From NCBI RefSeq assembly GCF_001937665.1, contig NZ_MSKL01000009.1:1-64000 (forward strand): DNA of 64,000 nt, read 5' to 3'. The stretch comes from Actinomyces oris. Its GTDB lineage: Bacteria > Actinomycetota > Actinomycetes > Actinomycetales > Actinomycetaceae. The position numbers and the translations under genes were made by a program. Below, piece after piece: positions 1 to 8,378 of this stretch; within the stretch, counting starts at the first letter, position 1; each line of letters opens with the position of its first letter. The notes below the pieces were generated by a model. That model made no database searches. It was given only the letters and a program-made list of their open reading frames with translations, and was not told the origin of the DNA.

Positions 1-73
1 CCCCAGCAGACACCCGACGGCGCCTTGAAGCGACTCGTCGCGGACCGGTGAATTCATTCACGCCATTTTTCAT
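1..73 (-). CDS. Secreted alpha/beta-hydrolase, third tandem copy (N-terminus only)
   Basis: Only the first 24 codons lie inside the window; the rest runs off the left edge. Read from the ATG at 73, the peptide begins MKNGVNEF and ends in RRRRVSAG at the edge. That matches the N-termini of the two complete hydrolases to the right (MKNDVKHF... and ...HRRVSAGALAAVAG), so this is the start of a third copy in the same orientation. The upstream DNA (74-250) also matches the DNA upstream of the gene that starts at 1900, including the TAATAT box and the terminator of the preceding gene. Whether the missing part is intact cannot be seen. Confidence 0.7.
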   Translation of the reverse strand, partial: MKNGVNEFTGPRRVASRRRRVSAG

Positions 74-80
74 GAACGTT

Positions 81-86
81 ATATTA
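81..86 (-). promoter_or_regulatory. TAATAT -10-like box, probable leaderless promoter
   Basis: On the minus strand TAATAT is followed by exactly 7 nt and then the ATG at 73. The same box and spacing occur before the ATG at 1900, and neither start has a ribosome-binding site. I infer a transcript that begins at or next to the start codon. No clear -35 element is visible. Confidence 0.4.
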
Positions 87-144
87 CAAACAGTAAACGG
101 AACATGCCCGCGTCATGTGCAGGCATCTGAGGGACGAAAAAGAA

Positions 145-183
145 CCGTGGTTGGGGCGCTTGACTCCAGCGTCCCAACCATGG
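145..183 (-). terminator. Rho-independent terminator after the hydrolase ending at 257
   Basis: Arms at 145-160 and 168-183 pair over 16 positions with two wobble pairs around a 7-nt loop. On the minus strand the stem is followed by TTCTTTTT. It lies about 75 bp past the stop of the hydrolase gene. A near-identical copy follows the next paralogue at 1971-2011, so the terminator was duplicated with the gene. Confidence 0.8.
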
Positions 184-256
184 TGACGAGTACCCACGAC
201 GCTCCTTGACGATCCTCAGTGGAGAGCCGGTAGGAGAGCGGCGGTTCCTCGAGGGC

Positions 257-1900
257 TCACTCCGTGCCGTGGCACGTCAGCCCCTTCTTGGGCATGGTGC
301 CGGTGAGCAGGTAGGTGTCGACCGCCTTGGTGACGCAGGGGCCGCTCCCGGAGCTGGCGTAAGCCGTATGCCCGTTGCCCTCCCAGGTGAGGAGCTGGCC
401 GGAGTCCAGCTGATCGGCCAGGGCCACGGCATCCTCGTACGGAGTGGCCGGGTCGCCGGTCGTCCCGATCACGAGGATCGGTGCGGACCCCTTGGCGTGG
501 AGCGCCTTGGACGGCTGGGTGCCGGTGTGCCCCCAGGCCTGGCACCCCAGTTCGACTCCATCGAAAGTGGATGCGAAGCGGGGTGAGATCTTCTGCAGCT
601 CCTCACTCTGCGCCTTCCAGGTGGCCATGTCGCCCTCGACCCGGTAGTCCAGGCAGTTGACGCTGATCAACGCACCGGTGTTGGCCAGGGGCTGAGCGTC
701 AAGCTGGTCCGCGATAGACCTGAAGGCCCAGGCGTTATTCTCGTTGACGACCTCTCCAAATGCCTCATTTAGGGTGTCCCACGCGGTTTCCGGAGAATAG
801 AGCATGACCGACACGACCTGCTTCATGTCGTCGCCCGTCACCGGACGGGTCACGTCCGAGGAGGGCACGGGCGACTGGTCGGCCGAGGTGAAGATGCCCC
901 CGATCTGCTGGACGCCCGCGTCGACGTCACCGGACAGGGGACAGTTCTGCCCCGACTGGCACCAGGCGACATAGTTGCGCAGCGCCCGCTCGAAGCCCCG
1001 AGCCTGTCCCTTAATGAGCTCGGTGAAGCTGAGACTGGGGTCCTGGGCGCCGTCGAGGAACATGCGGCCGGTGTTGGCGGGGAAGAGCTCGGCGTAGTGA
1101 GCCCCCAGGTAGGTGCCGTAGGAGAAGCCCGCGTAGTTGAGCTTCTGGTCCCCGGACAGCGCCCGCAGCACGTCGAGATCCCGAGCCACCGAGACGGTGT
1201 CCACATGGTCGAGCAGCTCAGTCGGCTTGGTGTTTGCCGCACAACTGGCCTCGAACTGCTTGAACTGTGCGGAGATGACGGCGGCACGCTGCTCGAACGT
1301 CATGCCGCCTTCTCCGGCATTGACCGGAGTACCTTCCGACGCCGCCTCCAGCTCGGTGTCGGAGGTGCAGTTCACGGCGGTGGAGGAGCCGACACCGCGG
1401 GGGTCGAAGCCGATGATGTCGTAGGCCTGGTTGACGGTGGGCGAGAACTGGGTCTCGTTGTTCTCCACCATGTCCACCCCGGAGTAGCCGGGACCGCCGG
1501 GATTGGCGAAGAGGGTGCCCTGGCGCGTCGAGCCGGTGGCCAGGTGCTTCTTCATCGCGATCTCAATGGTCTGCCCATCCGGCTGGGAGTAGTCCAACGG
1601 CACTGTGACCTTGGCGCACTGAAAACCGGTCTTGTCAGCCGACTTCTCCACTCCTGCCGTGGCCACGCAGTCATACCACTCGACCTTCTGACCATAGAAG
1701 GACTCCAACCCCTTGGGCACCGCAGCCTTGGAATTGGAAGAGGCTGCCGGAGCCGGACCCGCGGCAGGCACCGCAGCCGCAGGAACCACGGCCCCCGCCC
1801 CCAGGCACACACCCGCCACAGCAGCCAGCACCCCGGCACCCACCCGACGACCTGAAGCGGTTCGACCCGAACAGGAAAAGTGTTTCACATCATTTTTCAT
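257..1900 (-). CDS. Secreted alpha/beta-hydrolase with TAP-like C-terminus (tripeptidyl aminopeptidase family)
   Basis: The predicted product of 547 residues is an exported serine hydrolase of the TAP/SlpD-SlpE type, which removes short peptides from protein N-termini. An Ala-rich signal sequence is followed by a Pro/Ala linker and the mature part starting around VPKGLESFYGQ. The nucleophile lies in GFSYG, the oxyanion region in NPGGPGYSG, the acid probably in TTGDPATP and the histidine in GNGHTAY. I chose the ATG at 1900 over the in-frame ATG at 1909 because the TAATAT-7 nt-ATG layout is shared with the copy at 1-73. It is a tandem paralogue of the gene at 2084-3781. The first quarter of the two mature proteins is almost identical in DNA, which suggests recent duplication or gene conversion. 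Substrate unknown. Confidence 0.85.
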   Translation of the reverse strand: MKNDVKHFSCSGRTASGRRVGAGVLAAVAGVCLGAGAVVPAAAVPAAGPAPAASSNSKAAVPKGLESFYGQKVEWYDCVATAGVEKSADKTGFQCAKVTVPLDYSQPDGQTIEIAMKKHLATGSTRQGTLFANPGGPGYSGVDMVENNETQFSPTVNQAYDIIGFDPRGVGSSTAVNCTSDTELEAASEGTPVNAGEGGMTFEQRAAVISAQFKQFEASCAANTKPTELLDHVDTVSVARDLDVLRALSGDQKLNYAGFSYGTYLGAHYAELFPANTGRMFLDGAQDPSLSFTELIKGQARGFERALRNYVAWCQSGQNCPLSGDVDAGVQQIGGIFTSADQSPVPSSDVTRPVTGDDMKQVVSVMLYSPETAWDTLNEAFGEVVNENNAWAFRSIADQLDAQPLANTGALISVNCLDYRVEGDMATWKAQSEELQKISPRFASTFDGVELGCQAWGHTGTQPSKALHAKGSAPILVIGTTGDPATPYEDAVALADQLDSGQLLTWEGNGHTAYASSGSGPCVTKAVDTYLLTGTMPKKGLTCHGTE

Positions 1901-1907
1901 GGTCGCC

Positions 1908-1913
1908 ATATTA
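1908..1913 (-). promoter_or_regulatory. TAATAT -10-like box, probable leaderless promoter
   Basis: Same arrangement as at 81-86: TAATAT, 7 nt, then the ATG at 1900, with no Shine-Dalgarno sequence. The flanking DNA (CATGTTCCGTTTA on the minus strand) is also conserved between the copies. Confidence 0.4.
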
Positions 1914-1970
1914 CAAATGCTAAACGGAACATGCCCATGTCATCGGCAGGCATCTGAGGGACGAAAAAGA

Positions 1971-2011
1971 ACCGTGGTTGGGGCGCTTGACTCCAGCGTC
2001 CCAACCACGGT
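1971..2011 (-). terminator. Rho-independent terminator after the hydrolase ending at 2084
   Basis: Arms 1971-1987 and 1995-2011 form a 17-bp stem with one wobble pair and a 7-nt loop, followed on the minus strand by TTCTTTTT. It is nearly identical to the terminator at 145-183. Confidence 0.85.
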
Positions 2012-2083
2012 GATGAGCATCCGCAGCACTCCTTGACGATCCTCAGTGCGGAACCTGCAAGAGGGCGGCGGTTCCTCGAGGGC

Positions 2084-3781
2084 TCACTCCGTGCCGTGGC
2101 ACGTCAGCCCCTTCTTGGGCATGGTGCCGGTGAGCAGGTAGGTGTCGACCGCCTTGGTGACACAGGGGCCGTGCCCGGGATTCGAGTAGGCCGCGTGCCC
2201 GTTGCCCTCCCAGGTGAGGAGCTGGCCGGACTCCAGCTGATCGGACAGGGCCACGGCCCACTCGTGCGGAGTGGCCGGGTCGCCGGTCGTCCCGATCACG
2301 AGGATCGGTGCGGCTCCCTTGGCGTGGAGCGCCTTGGGCGGCTGGGTGCCGGTATGCCCCCAGGCCTGGCAGCCGAGGTCACCGGCCTCCGAGATGGTGG
2401 CGAAGCGGGGGGCGATTCTCTCCAGCTCCTTGCTCTGCGCCGTCCAGGCGGCCATGTCGCCCTCGACCCGGTAGTCCAGGCAGTTGATGCCGACCGTCGC
2501 ACCCATGTTGACCAGCGGGTGAGCGGTGAGCTGGTCCACGATGGTCCTGAAGGTCGAGGCGTCGTGCTGGTTGATGACCTGTCCCAGGGCTTCATTCACG
2601 GTGCCCCAAGCAGCTTCCGGAGAATAGAGCAGGAGCCCCACGACCTGCTTCATCTCCTCGCCCGTGACCGGACGGTTCGGGTCCGAGGAGGGCACGGGCG
2701 ACTGGTTGGCCGAGGTGAAGATGTCTCCGATCTGCTGGACGCCCGCGTCGACATCACCGGACAGGGGGCAGCTCTGCCCCGACTGGCACCAGGCGACGTA
2801 GTTGCGCAGCGCCCGTTCGAAGCCCAGGGCCTGCCCCTGCCTGCGTTCACTGTAGGTCAGGCTGGGGTCCATGGCACCATCGAGGACCAGCCGCCCGGTG
2901 TTGGCGGGGAAGAGCTCGGCGTAGTGAGCGCCCAGGTAGGTGCCGTAGGAGAAGCCCGCGTAGTTGAGCTTCTGGTCCCCGGACAGCGCCCGCAGAACAT
3001 CAAGGTCTCGGGCCACCGAGACGGTGTCCACATGGTCGAGCAGCCCGGCCGGCTTGGTGTTCGCCGCACAACTGGCCTCCAGCTGCTTGAACTGCGTGGA
3101 GATGGCGGCGGCCCGCTGCTCGAATGTCGTGGCGCCGGCTGCGGCGTTGACTGGAGCGGCCCCCGCCATGGCCTTCACCTCGGTGTCGGAGGTGCAGGTG
3201 ATGGCGGTGGAGGAGCCGACGCCGCGGGGGTCGAAGCCGATGATGTCGTAGGCGCTCTGCACGCCGGCGAAGGTCGTCGTCGCCATGACGCCAACGCTGT
3301 CCACCCCGGACCCACCGGGGCCGCCGGGGTTCATGAAGAGGGTGCCCTGGCGCGTCGAGCCGGTGGCCAGGTGCTTCTTCATCGCGATCTCAATGGTCTG
3401 CCCATCCGGCTGGGAGTAGTCCAACGGCACTGTGACCTTGGCGCACTGAAAACCGGTCTTGTCAGCCGACTTCTCCACCCCGGCAGTGGCCACGCAGTCA
3501 TACCACTCGACCTTCTGACCATAGAAGGACTCCAGCCCCTTGGGCACCGCAGCCTTGGAATTGGAAGAGGCTGCCGGAGCCGGCCCCGCAGCAGGCACCG
3601 CAGCCGCAGGAACCACGCCGGCCCCCACCGCCAGGCACACACCCGCCACAGCAGCCAGCGCCCCAGCAGACACCCGACGATGCCGGAGGCCTCCGGATCG
3701 TCCCCCTTTGTCCACAACCGGGAGCAAGGACCGATCGGAGCAATTCCTTGGATGATGCTTCGTTCTCGTTATCGTTTCCAT
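2084..3781 (-). CDS. Secreted alpha/beta-hydrolase with TAP-like C-terminus, second complete copy
   Basis: This 565-residue paralogue of the gene at 257-1900 has the same layout: signal sequence, Pro/Ala linker, NPGGPGGSG oxyanion region, GFSYG nucleophile, TTGDPATP acid and GNGHAAY histidine. It is probably an exported aminopeptidase that trims oligopeptides. The N-terminus differs from the other copies (METITRTK...), and the TAATAT box is missing. Its promoter and start are therefore unclear; a GTG near 3715 would give a more usual signal peptide. Variation between the copies is greatest in the middle (SERRQGQALG versus TELIKGQARG) and in the cap region, consistent with different substrate ranges. 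Confidence 0.83.
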   Translation of the reverse strand: METITRTKHHPRNCSDRSLLPVVDKGGRSGGLRHRRVSAGALAAVAGVCLAVGAGVVPAAAVPAAGPAPAASSNSKAAVPKGLESFYGQKVEWYDCVATAGVEKSADKTGFQCAKVTVPLDYSQPDGQTIEIAMKKHLATGSTRQGTLFMNPGGPGGSGVDSVGVMATTTFAGVQSAYDIIGFDPRGVGSSTAITCTSDTEVKAMAGAAPVNAAAGATTFEQRAAAISTQFKQLEASCAANTKPAGLLDHVDTVSVARDLDVLRALSGDQKLNYAGFSYGTYLGAHYAELFPANTGRLVLDGAMDPSLTYSERRQGQALGFERALRNYVAWCQSGQSCPLSGDVDAGVQQIGDIFTSANQSPVPSSDPNRPVTGEEMKQVVGLLLYSPEAAWGTVNEALGQVINQHDASTFRTIVDQLTAHPLVNMGATVGINCLDYRVEGDMAAWTAQSKELERIAPRFATISEAGDLGCQAWGHTGTQPPKALHAKGAAPILVIGTTGDPATPHEWAVALSDQLESGQLLTWEGNGHAAYSNPGHGPCVTKAVDTYLLTGTMPKKGLTCHGTE

Positions 3782-3823
3782 ACCGAAGATGGTATGAACC
3801 GATCGGTCAGTGTGTGATCCCTC

Positions 3824-4408
3824 TCAGGGATGAGATGGACCGTTGCTCTCTCCCCCGCGAGCCCCATCGTCCTGCGGATCCTCGCAATGCACGAGCCCCC
3901 AGGACACGGCCCAGGCCCATATCCGATCGAGCTCCTCCTCCATGAGGTAGTGAGCCCGGGCCTCGGTGAGCGCCCGAGTACTCATTCCTCCCAGCGCCAC
4001 CGTGCCTGCCTCGCTGCGCACTGTCGCCTGCACGCTCGGGCCTGCGCCGCGGATGGGACGAGCAGTTCGGGGGTCTCGAGCGATGACGAAGTCGTCCCGG
4101 GAGCCGGGCCAGGCGACGTCGTAGGAGCGCAGCAGCGTCCTGCTGTGGATACCGGTTCGGTCGAAGACGGTCCGCGGCCGCAGGGTCAGGTACCCCATGA
4201 GGAGGCACAGTGCCGCCGCGGCGAAGCAGGCGAGCATCCCCCGGTACTGCGCGTAGGTCATGATCGCCGCCCCGATGGCCACGCCCAGGGCGCCGACGGC
4301 GATGAGCCCCCAGGCGATGACTCGCTCCTGCGGGCTCGACCTACGGATGATCGGCTCGAACCGAGCGGCGCGGCCACCGCTTTCGGCCCCTGACTGTGTC
4401 ACGGTCAT
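3824..4408 (-). CDS. Two-TM membrane protein with PH-like domain, unknown function
   Basis: The 194-residue product has a short charged N-terminus, two adjacent hydrophobic segments (about residues 30-50 and 55-75), and a soluble tail beginning LRPRTVFDRTGIHSR. The tail resembles bacterial PH (YdbT/DUF2244-like) domains that sit on the inner face of the membrane. I chose the ATG at 4408 (MTVTQSG) over the one at 4426. No operon partner is evident: the neighbour on the right ends at 4529. Function cannot be assigned. Confidence 0.6.
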   Translation of the reverse strand: MTVTQSGAESGGRAARFEPIIRRSSPQERVIAWGLIAVGALGVAIGAAIMTYAQYRGMLACFAAAALCLLMGYLTLRPRTVFDRTGIHSRTLLRSYDVAWPGSRDDFVIARDPRTARPIRGAGPSVQATVRSEAGTVALGGMSTRALTEARAHYLMEEELDRIWAWAVSWGLVHCEDPQDDGARGGESNGPSHP

Positions 4409-4528
4409 GTCACGACTCTTGCACACCCGGCCGTGGCCGTCTTGGTTTTGGAGGTTGCGTCGGCCGGTGCTCCGGCCCTACGGAGGACACCTCACGCCAC
4501 ATCACAGGTCGGATGGGGCAGGGGGGGC

Positions 4529-5782
4529 TCACCGTCCTTCGGCCTGGGGGCGCAGCTGCACCATGAGCGCCTCGACGGCCAGCAGGGGGGCGGCGTTGGA
4601 GCGCAGGCGGCTGCGGCACTCCTCGATGGCCCCGATGCGGGCCAGGGACTGCTCGGGGCTGGTCGTGCGGGCGGCCTGGTCGACGGCGTCGGCCAGGTCG
4701 AGGTTGACGCGCTCGACGTCGCTGCCCATCTGGGTGGTCAGGACGTCGCGGTAGAAGGACAGCAGGTCGATCATGGCCCGGTCCAGGACGTCGGTGCGGG
4801 CGCGCTTGGCGCGGCGCTTCTGGTCCTCCTCGAGCTGACGGATCTGGGCTCGCAGGGCCGCCGGGATCTTCCCGTCGCTCTCCAGGCCGAGGGCGCGGGT
4901 GAGCTCGACCTTCTCGCGGGCGTCGCGCTCGGCGGTGGCCTCCTTGGCCTCGGACTCGGCGGCATCGACCAGGGAGGCGGCGGCCAGGACGGCGTCACCG
5001 ACGCTGCGCAGCGAGACCGGGGCGAGCAGGAGACGGCGGCGGCGGTCCCAGGCGCCGGCGTCGGTGGCCAGATGGCGGGCGAGCCCGATATGCGACTGGC
5101 TGGCCCGGGCGGCTCGGGCGGCCAGCTCGGGGTCGGCGCCGTCTCGGCGCACGAGGAGCTCGGCGACGGCGTCGGCCGGCGGGATCCGCAGCGTCACCAG
5201 GCGGCAGCGGGAGCGGATGGTGGGCAGGACGTCGTCGGCGCTGGGGGTGCACAGCAGCCAGACGGTCTGGGGCGGGGGCTCCTCGATGGACTTGAGCAGG
5301 ACATTGGTGGTGCGCTCGGCCATGCGGTCGGCGTCCTCGACGAGGATGACGCGCCAGCGTCCGGTCCAGGGGCGGCGCTGAGCCTCGCCGATGAGGGTCT
5401 TGACCTCCTCCATGGTGATGATGAGCTTCTCGGTGGTCAGGCGCACGACGTCGGGGTGGGATCCGGCCATGACGTCACGGCAGGGCTTGCACTGCCCACA
5501 GCCGGGCACGGGACCGGTGCACTGCAGGGCGGCGGCGAAGGCTCGGGCGGCATTCGAGCGGCCCGAGCCGGGCGGGCCGGTCACCAGCCAGGCGTGGGTC
5601 ATGGCGAGCCCGACCGGCGATGTCGCTCCTGAGCCCGCTCCCCCGCCTCGCACGGCCTCGGGGGCGTCTCCGGCGGCGGCCTGCGCCTCGCGCTGCTCAG
5701 CGGCCTGGCGGGCGGCCTGGGCAGCGGCGGTGAAGGCTGCCACAGCGCTCTCCTGGCCGACGACGTCCTCCCACACACTCAT
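4529..5782 (-). CDS. holB: DNA polymerase III subunit delta' (HolB)
   Basis: This is the clamp-loader subunit that helps load the sliding clamp onto primed DNA. The 417-residue protein starts with WEDVVGQESAV and has a P-loop GPPGSGRS. The usual Lys of the P-loop is replaced by Arg, as expected for the non-hydrolysing delta'. A zinc-binding Cys cluster (CTGPVPGCGQCKPC), a DEAD-box-like VEDADRM and the SRC sensor motif (TIRSRC) follow. A Gly/Ala-rich insert of about 35 residues between the N-terminus and the P-loop is typical of actinobacteria. Its start overlaps the stop of tmk by 4 nt (ATGA), so the two are translationally coupled. Confidence 0.92.
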   Translation of the reverse strand: MSVWEDVVGQESAVAAFTAAAQAARQAAEQREAQAAAGDAPEAVRGGGAGSGATSPVGLAMTHAWLVTGPPGSGRSNAARAFAAALQCTGPVPGCGQCKPCRDVMAGSHPDVVRLTTEKLIITMEEVKTLIGEAQRRPWTGRWRVILVEDADRMAERTTNVLLKSIEEPPPQTVWLLCTPSADDVLPTIRSRCRLVTLRIPPADAVAELLVRRDGADPELAARAARASQSHIGLARHLATDAGAWDRRRRLLLAPVSLRSVGDAVLAAASLVDAAESEAKEATAERDAREKVELTRALGLESDGKIPAALRAQIRQLEEDQKRRAKRARTDVLDRAMIDLLSFYRDVLTTQMGSDVERVNLDLADAVDQAARTTSPEQSLARIGAIEECRSRLRSNAAPLLAVEALMVQLRPQAEGR

Positions 5783-6588
5783 GAGCGCGCCTCCTCGTCC
5801 GGCTCTGCGGCACTGCGGCGGGCGGCGGCCTCCACGAAGGCCTCCAGGCCGAGGAGCACGCCCTGGTGGGTCCCGCCGTGGGCGAGGTGAACACCGTGAC
5901 GGCGCACCACGGCGACAACGGCCTCAATGACGTCGTCGGCCACCTGGTCGACGGGCCGATCGGCGTCGACGACGACGAAGCGTTCGGGCTCGGCCTGGGC
6001 CAGGGTGAGGAACTGCCGGCGCAGGGAGGTGCGGAAGGTGTCCCCCTCCTGCTCGAGGCGGTCCTTGGCGCCGCGGCCGGTGGTGCGTCGCTCGGCCAGG
6101 TCGGGGTCGCCGTCGAGCAGGATGGTCAGGTCCGGCAGGAGGCCCTCGGTGGCCCACAGGGAGAGGTCGCGGACCTCCTGGGGGCCGAGCGAACGGGCTG
6201 CCCCCTGGTAGGCGACCGAGGAGTCGAGGTAGCGGTCGGCCAGGACGACGGCGCCGCGCTCGAGGGCGGGCCTCACGCGGGTGGCGATGTGGTGGGCGCG
6301 GTCGGCGGCGTACAGGAGGGCCTCGGCGCGCGGGGCGACGTGCCCGCCGTGCAGGAGGAGGCGGCGGATCTCGACGCCGAGCTCCGTGCCGCCCGGCTCA
6401 CGGGTGAGGATGTGGTCGACGTCCGCTGCGGCCAGAAGGTCGGCGAGGATACGGATCTGCGTCGTCTTGCCGACGCCGTCTCCTCCCTCGAAGGAGATGA
6501 ACAGACCGGGGCTGGGCGTAGGCGGAACGGGGACGCCGGGAGCAGCGGGCGGGGCAGCGGTGGTCACAGGCCCAGGGTAACGGTCCAT
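5779..6588 (-). CDS. tmk: Thymidylate kinase (dTMP kinase)
   Basis: Phosphorylates dTMP to dTDP with ATP, an essential step of dTTP synthesis. The P-loop is FEGGDGVGKTTQ, followed by the DR(E/Y) region TREPGGTELG, the thymidine-binding ADRYLDSSVAYQGAAR and a lid with the basic TTGRGAKDRLE. A Pro-rich stretch of about 28 residues precedes the P-loop. The true start may be later than the ATG at 6588, because no good ribosome-binding site is visible. It heads a two-gene unit with holB, a common actinobacterial pair. Confidence 0.92.
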   Translation of the reverse strand: MDRYPGPVTTAAPPAAPGVPVPPTPSPGLFISFEGGDGVGKTTQIRILADLLAAADVDHILTREPGGTELGVEIRRLLLHGGHVAPRAEALLYAADRAHHIATRVRPALERGAVVLADRYLDSSVAYQGAARSLGPQEVRDLSLWATEGLLPDLTILLDGDPDLAERRTTGRGAKDRLEQEGDTFRTSLRRQFLTLAQAEPERFVVVDADRPVDQVADDVIEAVVAVVRRHGVHLAHGGTHQGVLLGLEAFVEAAARRSAAEPDEEARS

Positions 6589-6704
6589 GGGGAAGGCCCC
6601 GGGAGCGTTGACCGGTCGCCGGCGAGCGCACTGGGCGAGGCGACGCCCTTTCCGTGAGGCGACACGTTACCGGCCACCGCCACTGGCGCTCTCAGGCGGC
6701 CCCC

Positions 6705-7448
6705 TCAGTGATCCTGCCTGAGGTAGATGCAGCGGCAGCCCCACCAGGAGGCGCCCAGCCCCACTGCGGAGAGCACGGCGATGAGCCCGAGCCCGTCGGC
6801 CAGCACCACCTGCTGGGGCATGGCCTCCAGCGCGATCAGCACCCCGATGACCGCGGGCAGAGTCACGACGACGCAGAAGGCAAGGCCCCACAACAGGTCG
6901 AGCACCGGCAGGGAGGAGGTTCCGCCGCGGGCCACAAGCAGGGGAGGCATCACCACGACAATCACCCCCAAGCCGATCAGGAACGTCAGATGCAGGCCCA
7001 CGGCATCATCCGATGCCGCACCTCCGAGCAGCACCGCTGCGGAGCTCCCGAGGAGCAGGATCACCCAGCCGACCGCGAGCAGGAGGTAGCGGGCAGCCAG
7101 GACATCAAGACGGGTAACGGGCAGTGCCCCGTAGAGCTGGCGCATCCGGGCCTCACGGGAGGGCCGCCATAGCATCAGGCCCACCATCAACACCGCGGCT
7201 AGCAGGTAGTACACCAGCTTGTCCGGGGAGAAGGGCCCCAGCCACCCCCTCACTCCGGGCACGGCCGCTCCCAGGGCACCGAGCGCGCACAGCCCCAGCA
7301 GCGCCACGGTATCCCGTCGCCTCCAGGTGAAGAGCAGCTCCAGGCGCATGACGGCGCGCACCGTCTCCCACCGGGTCAGGGCGCCGGCCCCGCGACTCCC
7401 CGACGCCGCAGGCGCGTCGGCTGGGCGCACGGCAGTGGACTCACTCAT
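6705..7448 (-). CDS. ABC-2 type permease, fourth of four paralogues
   Basis: The 247-residue membrane protein has about six hydrophobic segments and is the last gene of the GntR-ATPase-permease operon. The start at 7448 (MSESTAV) has a GAAGGA ribosome-binding site. Residues around GALTRWETVRAVMRLEL and LYGALPVTR are shared with the permease at 7523-8341. The matching DNA (7335-7384 versus 8166-8215) is nearly identical, so one arose from the other. It ends in YLRQDH, a C-terminal signature common to the set. Role: half-size membrane partner of the exporter encoded at 9807-10634; cargo unknown. Confidence 0.8.
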   Translation of the reverse strand: MSESTAVRPADAPAASGSRGAGALTRWETVRAVMRLELLFTWRRRDTVALLGLCALGALGAAVPGVRGWLGPFSPDKLVYYLLAAVLMVGLMLWRPSREARMRQLYGALPVTRLDVLAARYLLLAVGWVILLLGSSAAVLLGGAASDDAVGLHLTFLIGLGVIVVVMPPLLVARGGTSSLPVLDLLWGLAFCVVVTLPAVIGVLIALEAMPQQVVLADGLGLIAVLSAVGLGASWWGCRCIYLRQDH

Positions 7449-7522
7449 GATCGTGTCCTTCTTCGTGACTCTATGTTCCTGATCAACCGTCAACAGCGCG
7501 TCCCACTCACATCGCCTGATCC

Positions 7523-8341
7523 TCAGTGGTCCTGCCGGGTGTAGATGCGGCGGCAGATCATCCAGGAGACGCCCAGTCCCGCTGGAACGAGCACGAGGAG
7601 CAGGGCCGTCAGGGCCAGGAGCATCCCGGACTGGGAGGCGGCGGTCAGGGATACCGCCTCGGAGCCCTTGACGAACCCGCCGAGCAGGCCCAGGACTGCG
7701 ATCACCAGCATCATGACCACGATCCCCGTGAGGGGGCTGCGGTACCTGGCGAGCACCGGGAACATCACTGCGCAGATCCCCAGCACTGCCACCACCCACG
7801 CCAGCACGATCGCCCAGACCAGGGGATCGGCGGCGCCGAGGGCCCCGAGGAGATGGATGACGGCCAGGAGGACTGAGGCACCCCCGTAGGCCAGGCTGAG
7901 CAGGTAGTGGCCGGCAAGCACCTCCGAGCGGGTCACGGGCAATGCCCCGTAGAGCCGTAGGGCCCCTGAGGAGCGCGAGGGATCCCACAGGGTCAGGCAC
8001 ACCAACCCGCACAGGGTCAGGAGGAGGAATGGTGGGAAGATCGCCAGGACGAGCACCAGCGGAAGCGGGAGCACTACCCCCAGCCAGCGGTGCGCGGTAA
8101 TACCGGCCTGCGCGATGAGGATCAGCCCTATCATCGTCGTCAGGTACACCTGATTCCAGGCAACCAGCTCCAGGCGCATCACGGCGCGCACCGTCTCCCA
8201 CCGGGTCAGGGCGCCCCTCCCCCGCACTGCCGCAGGCGCACTGGGAACCTGAGTGCTGCAGGACTCGGCGGCAGTGGGCGGAGTGGGTACGGTCCGCGCA
8301 GCGGACACGACGGACTCGGACGTGGGCACGGACTCGGGCAT
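7523..8341 (-). CDS. ABC-2 type permease, third of four paralogues
   Basis: The 272-residue protein starts at the ATG at 8341 behind AGGAG. A Ser/Thr/Pro-rich cytoplasmic N-terminus of about 45 residues is followed by the GALTRWETVRAVMRLEL block and about six transmembrane segments. LYGALPVTRSEVLAGHYLL sits in the cytoplasmic loop and the protein ends in YTRQDH. It lies 37 bp behind the preceding permease and 74 bp ahead of the next. It would form the membrane channel with one of its paralogues and the shared ATPase. Confidence 0.8.
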   Translation of the reverse strand: MPESVPTSESVVSAARTVPTPPTAAESCSTQVPSAPAAVRGRGALTRWETVRAVMRLELVAWNQVYLTTMIGLILIAQAGITAHRWLGVVLPLPLVLVLAIFPPFLLLTLCGLVCLTLWDPSRSSGALRLYGALPVTRSEVLAGHYLLSLAYGGASVLLAVIHLLGALGAADPLVWAIVLAWVVAVLGICAVMFPVLARYRSPLTGIVVMMLVIAVLGLLGGFVKGSEAVSLTAASQSGMLLALTALLLVLVPAGLGVSWMICRRIYTRQDH

Positions 8342-8378
8342 GGTCGATCTCCTGACGTCGTTCTTTCTCTGTGGGGTC

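Noticed and set aside
2033-3817. Long open frame on the plus strand across the second hydrolase gene (about 590 codons)
   Set aside because: It is the antisense shadow of a gene with clear family motifs; the composition (many Gly, Val, Leu, Asp) is typical of antisense frames in high-GC DNA, and no motif is seen.
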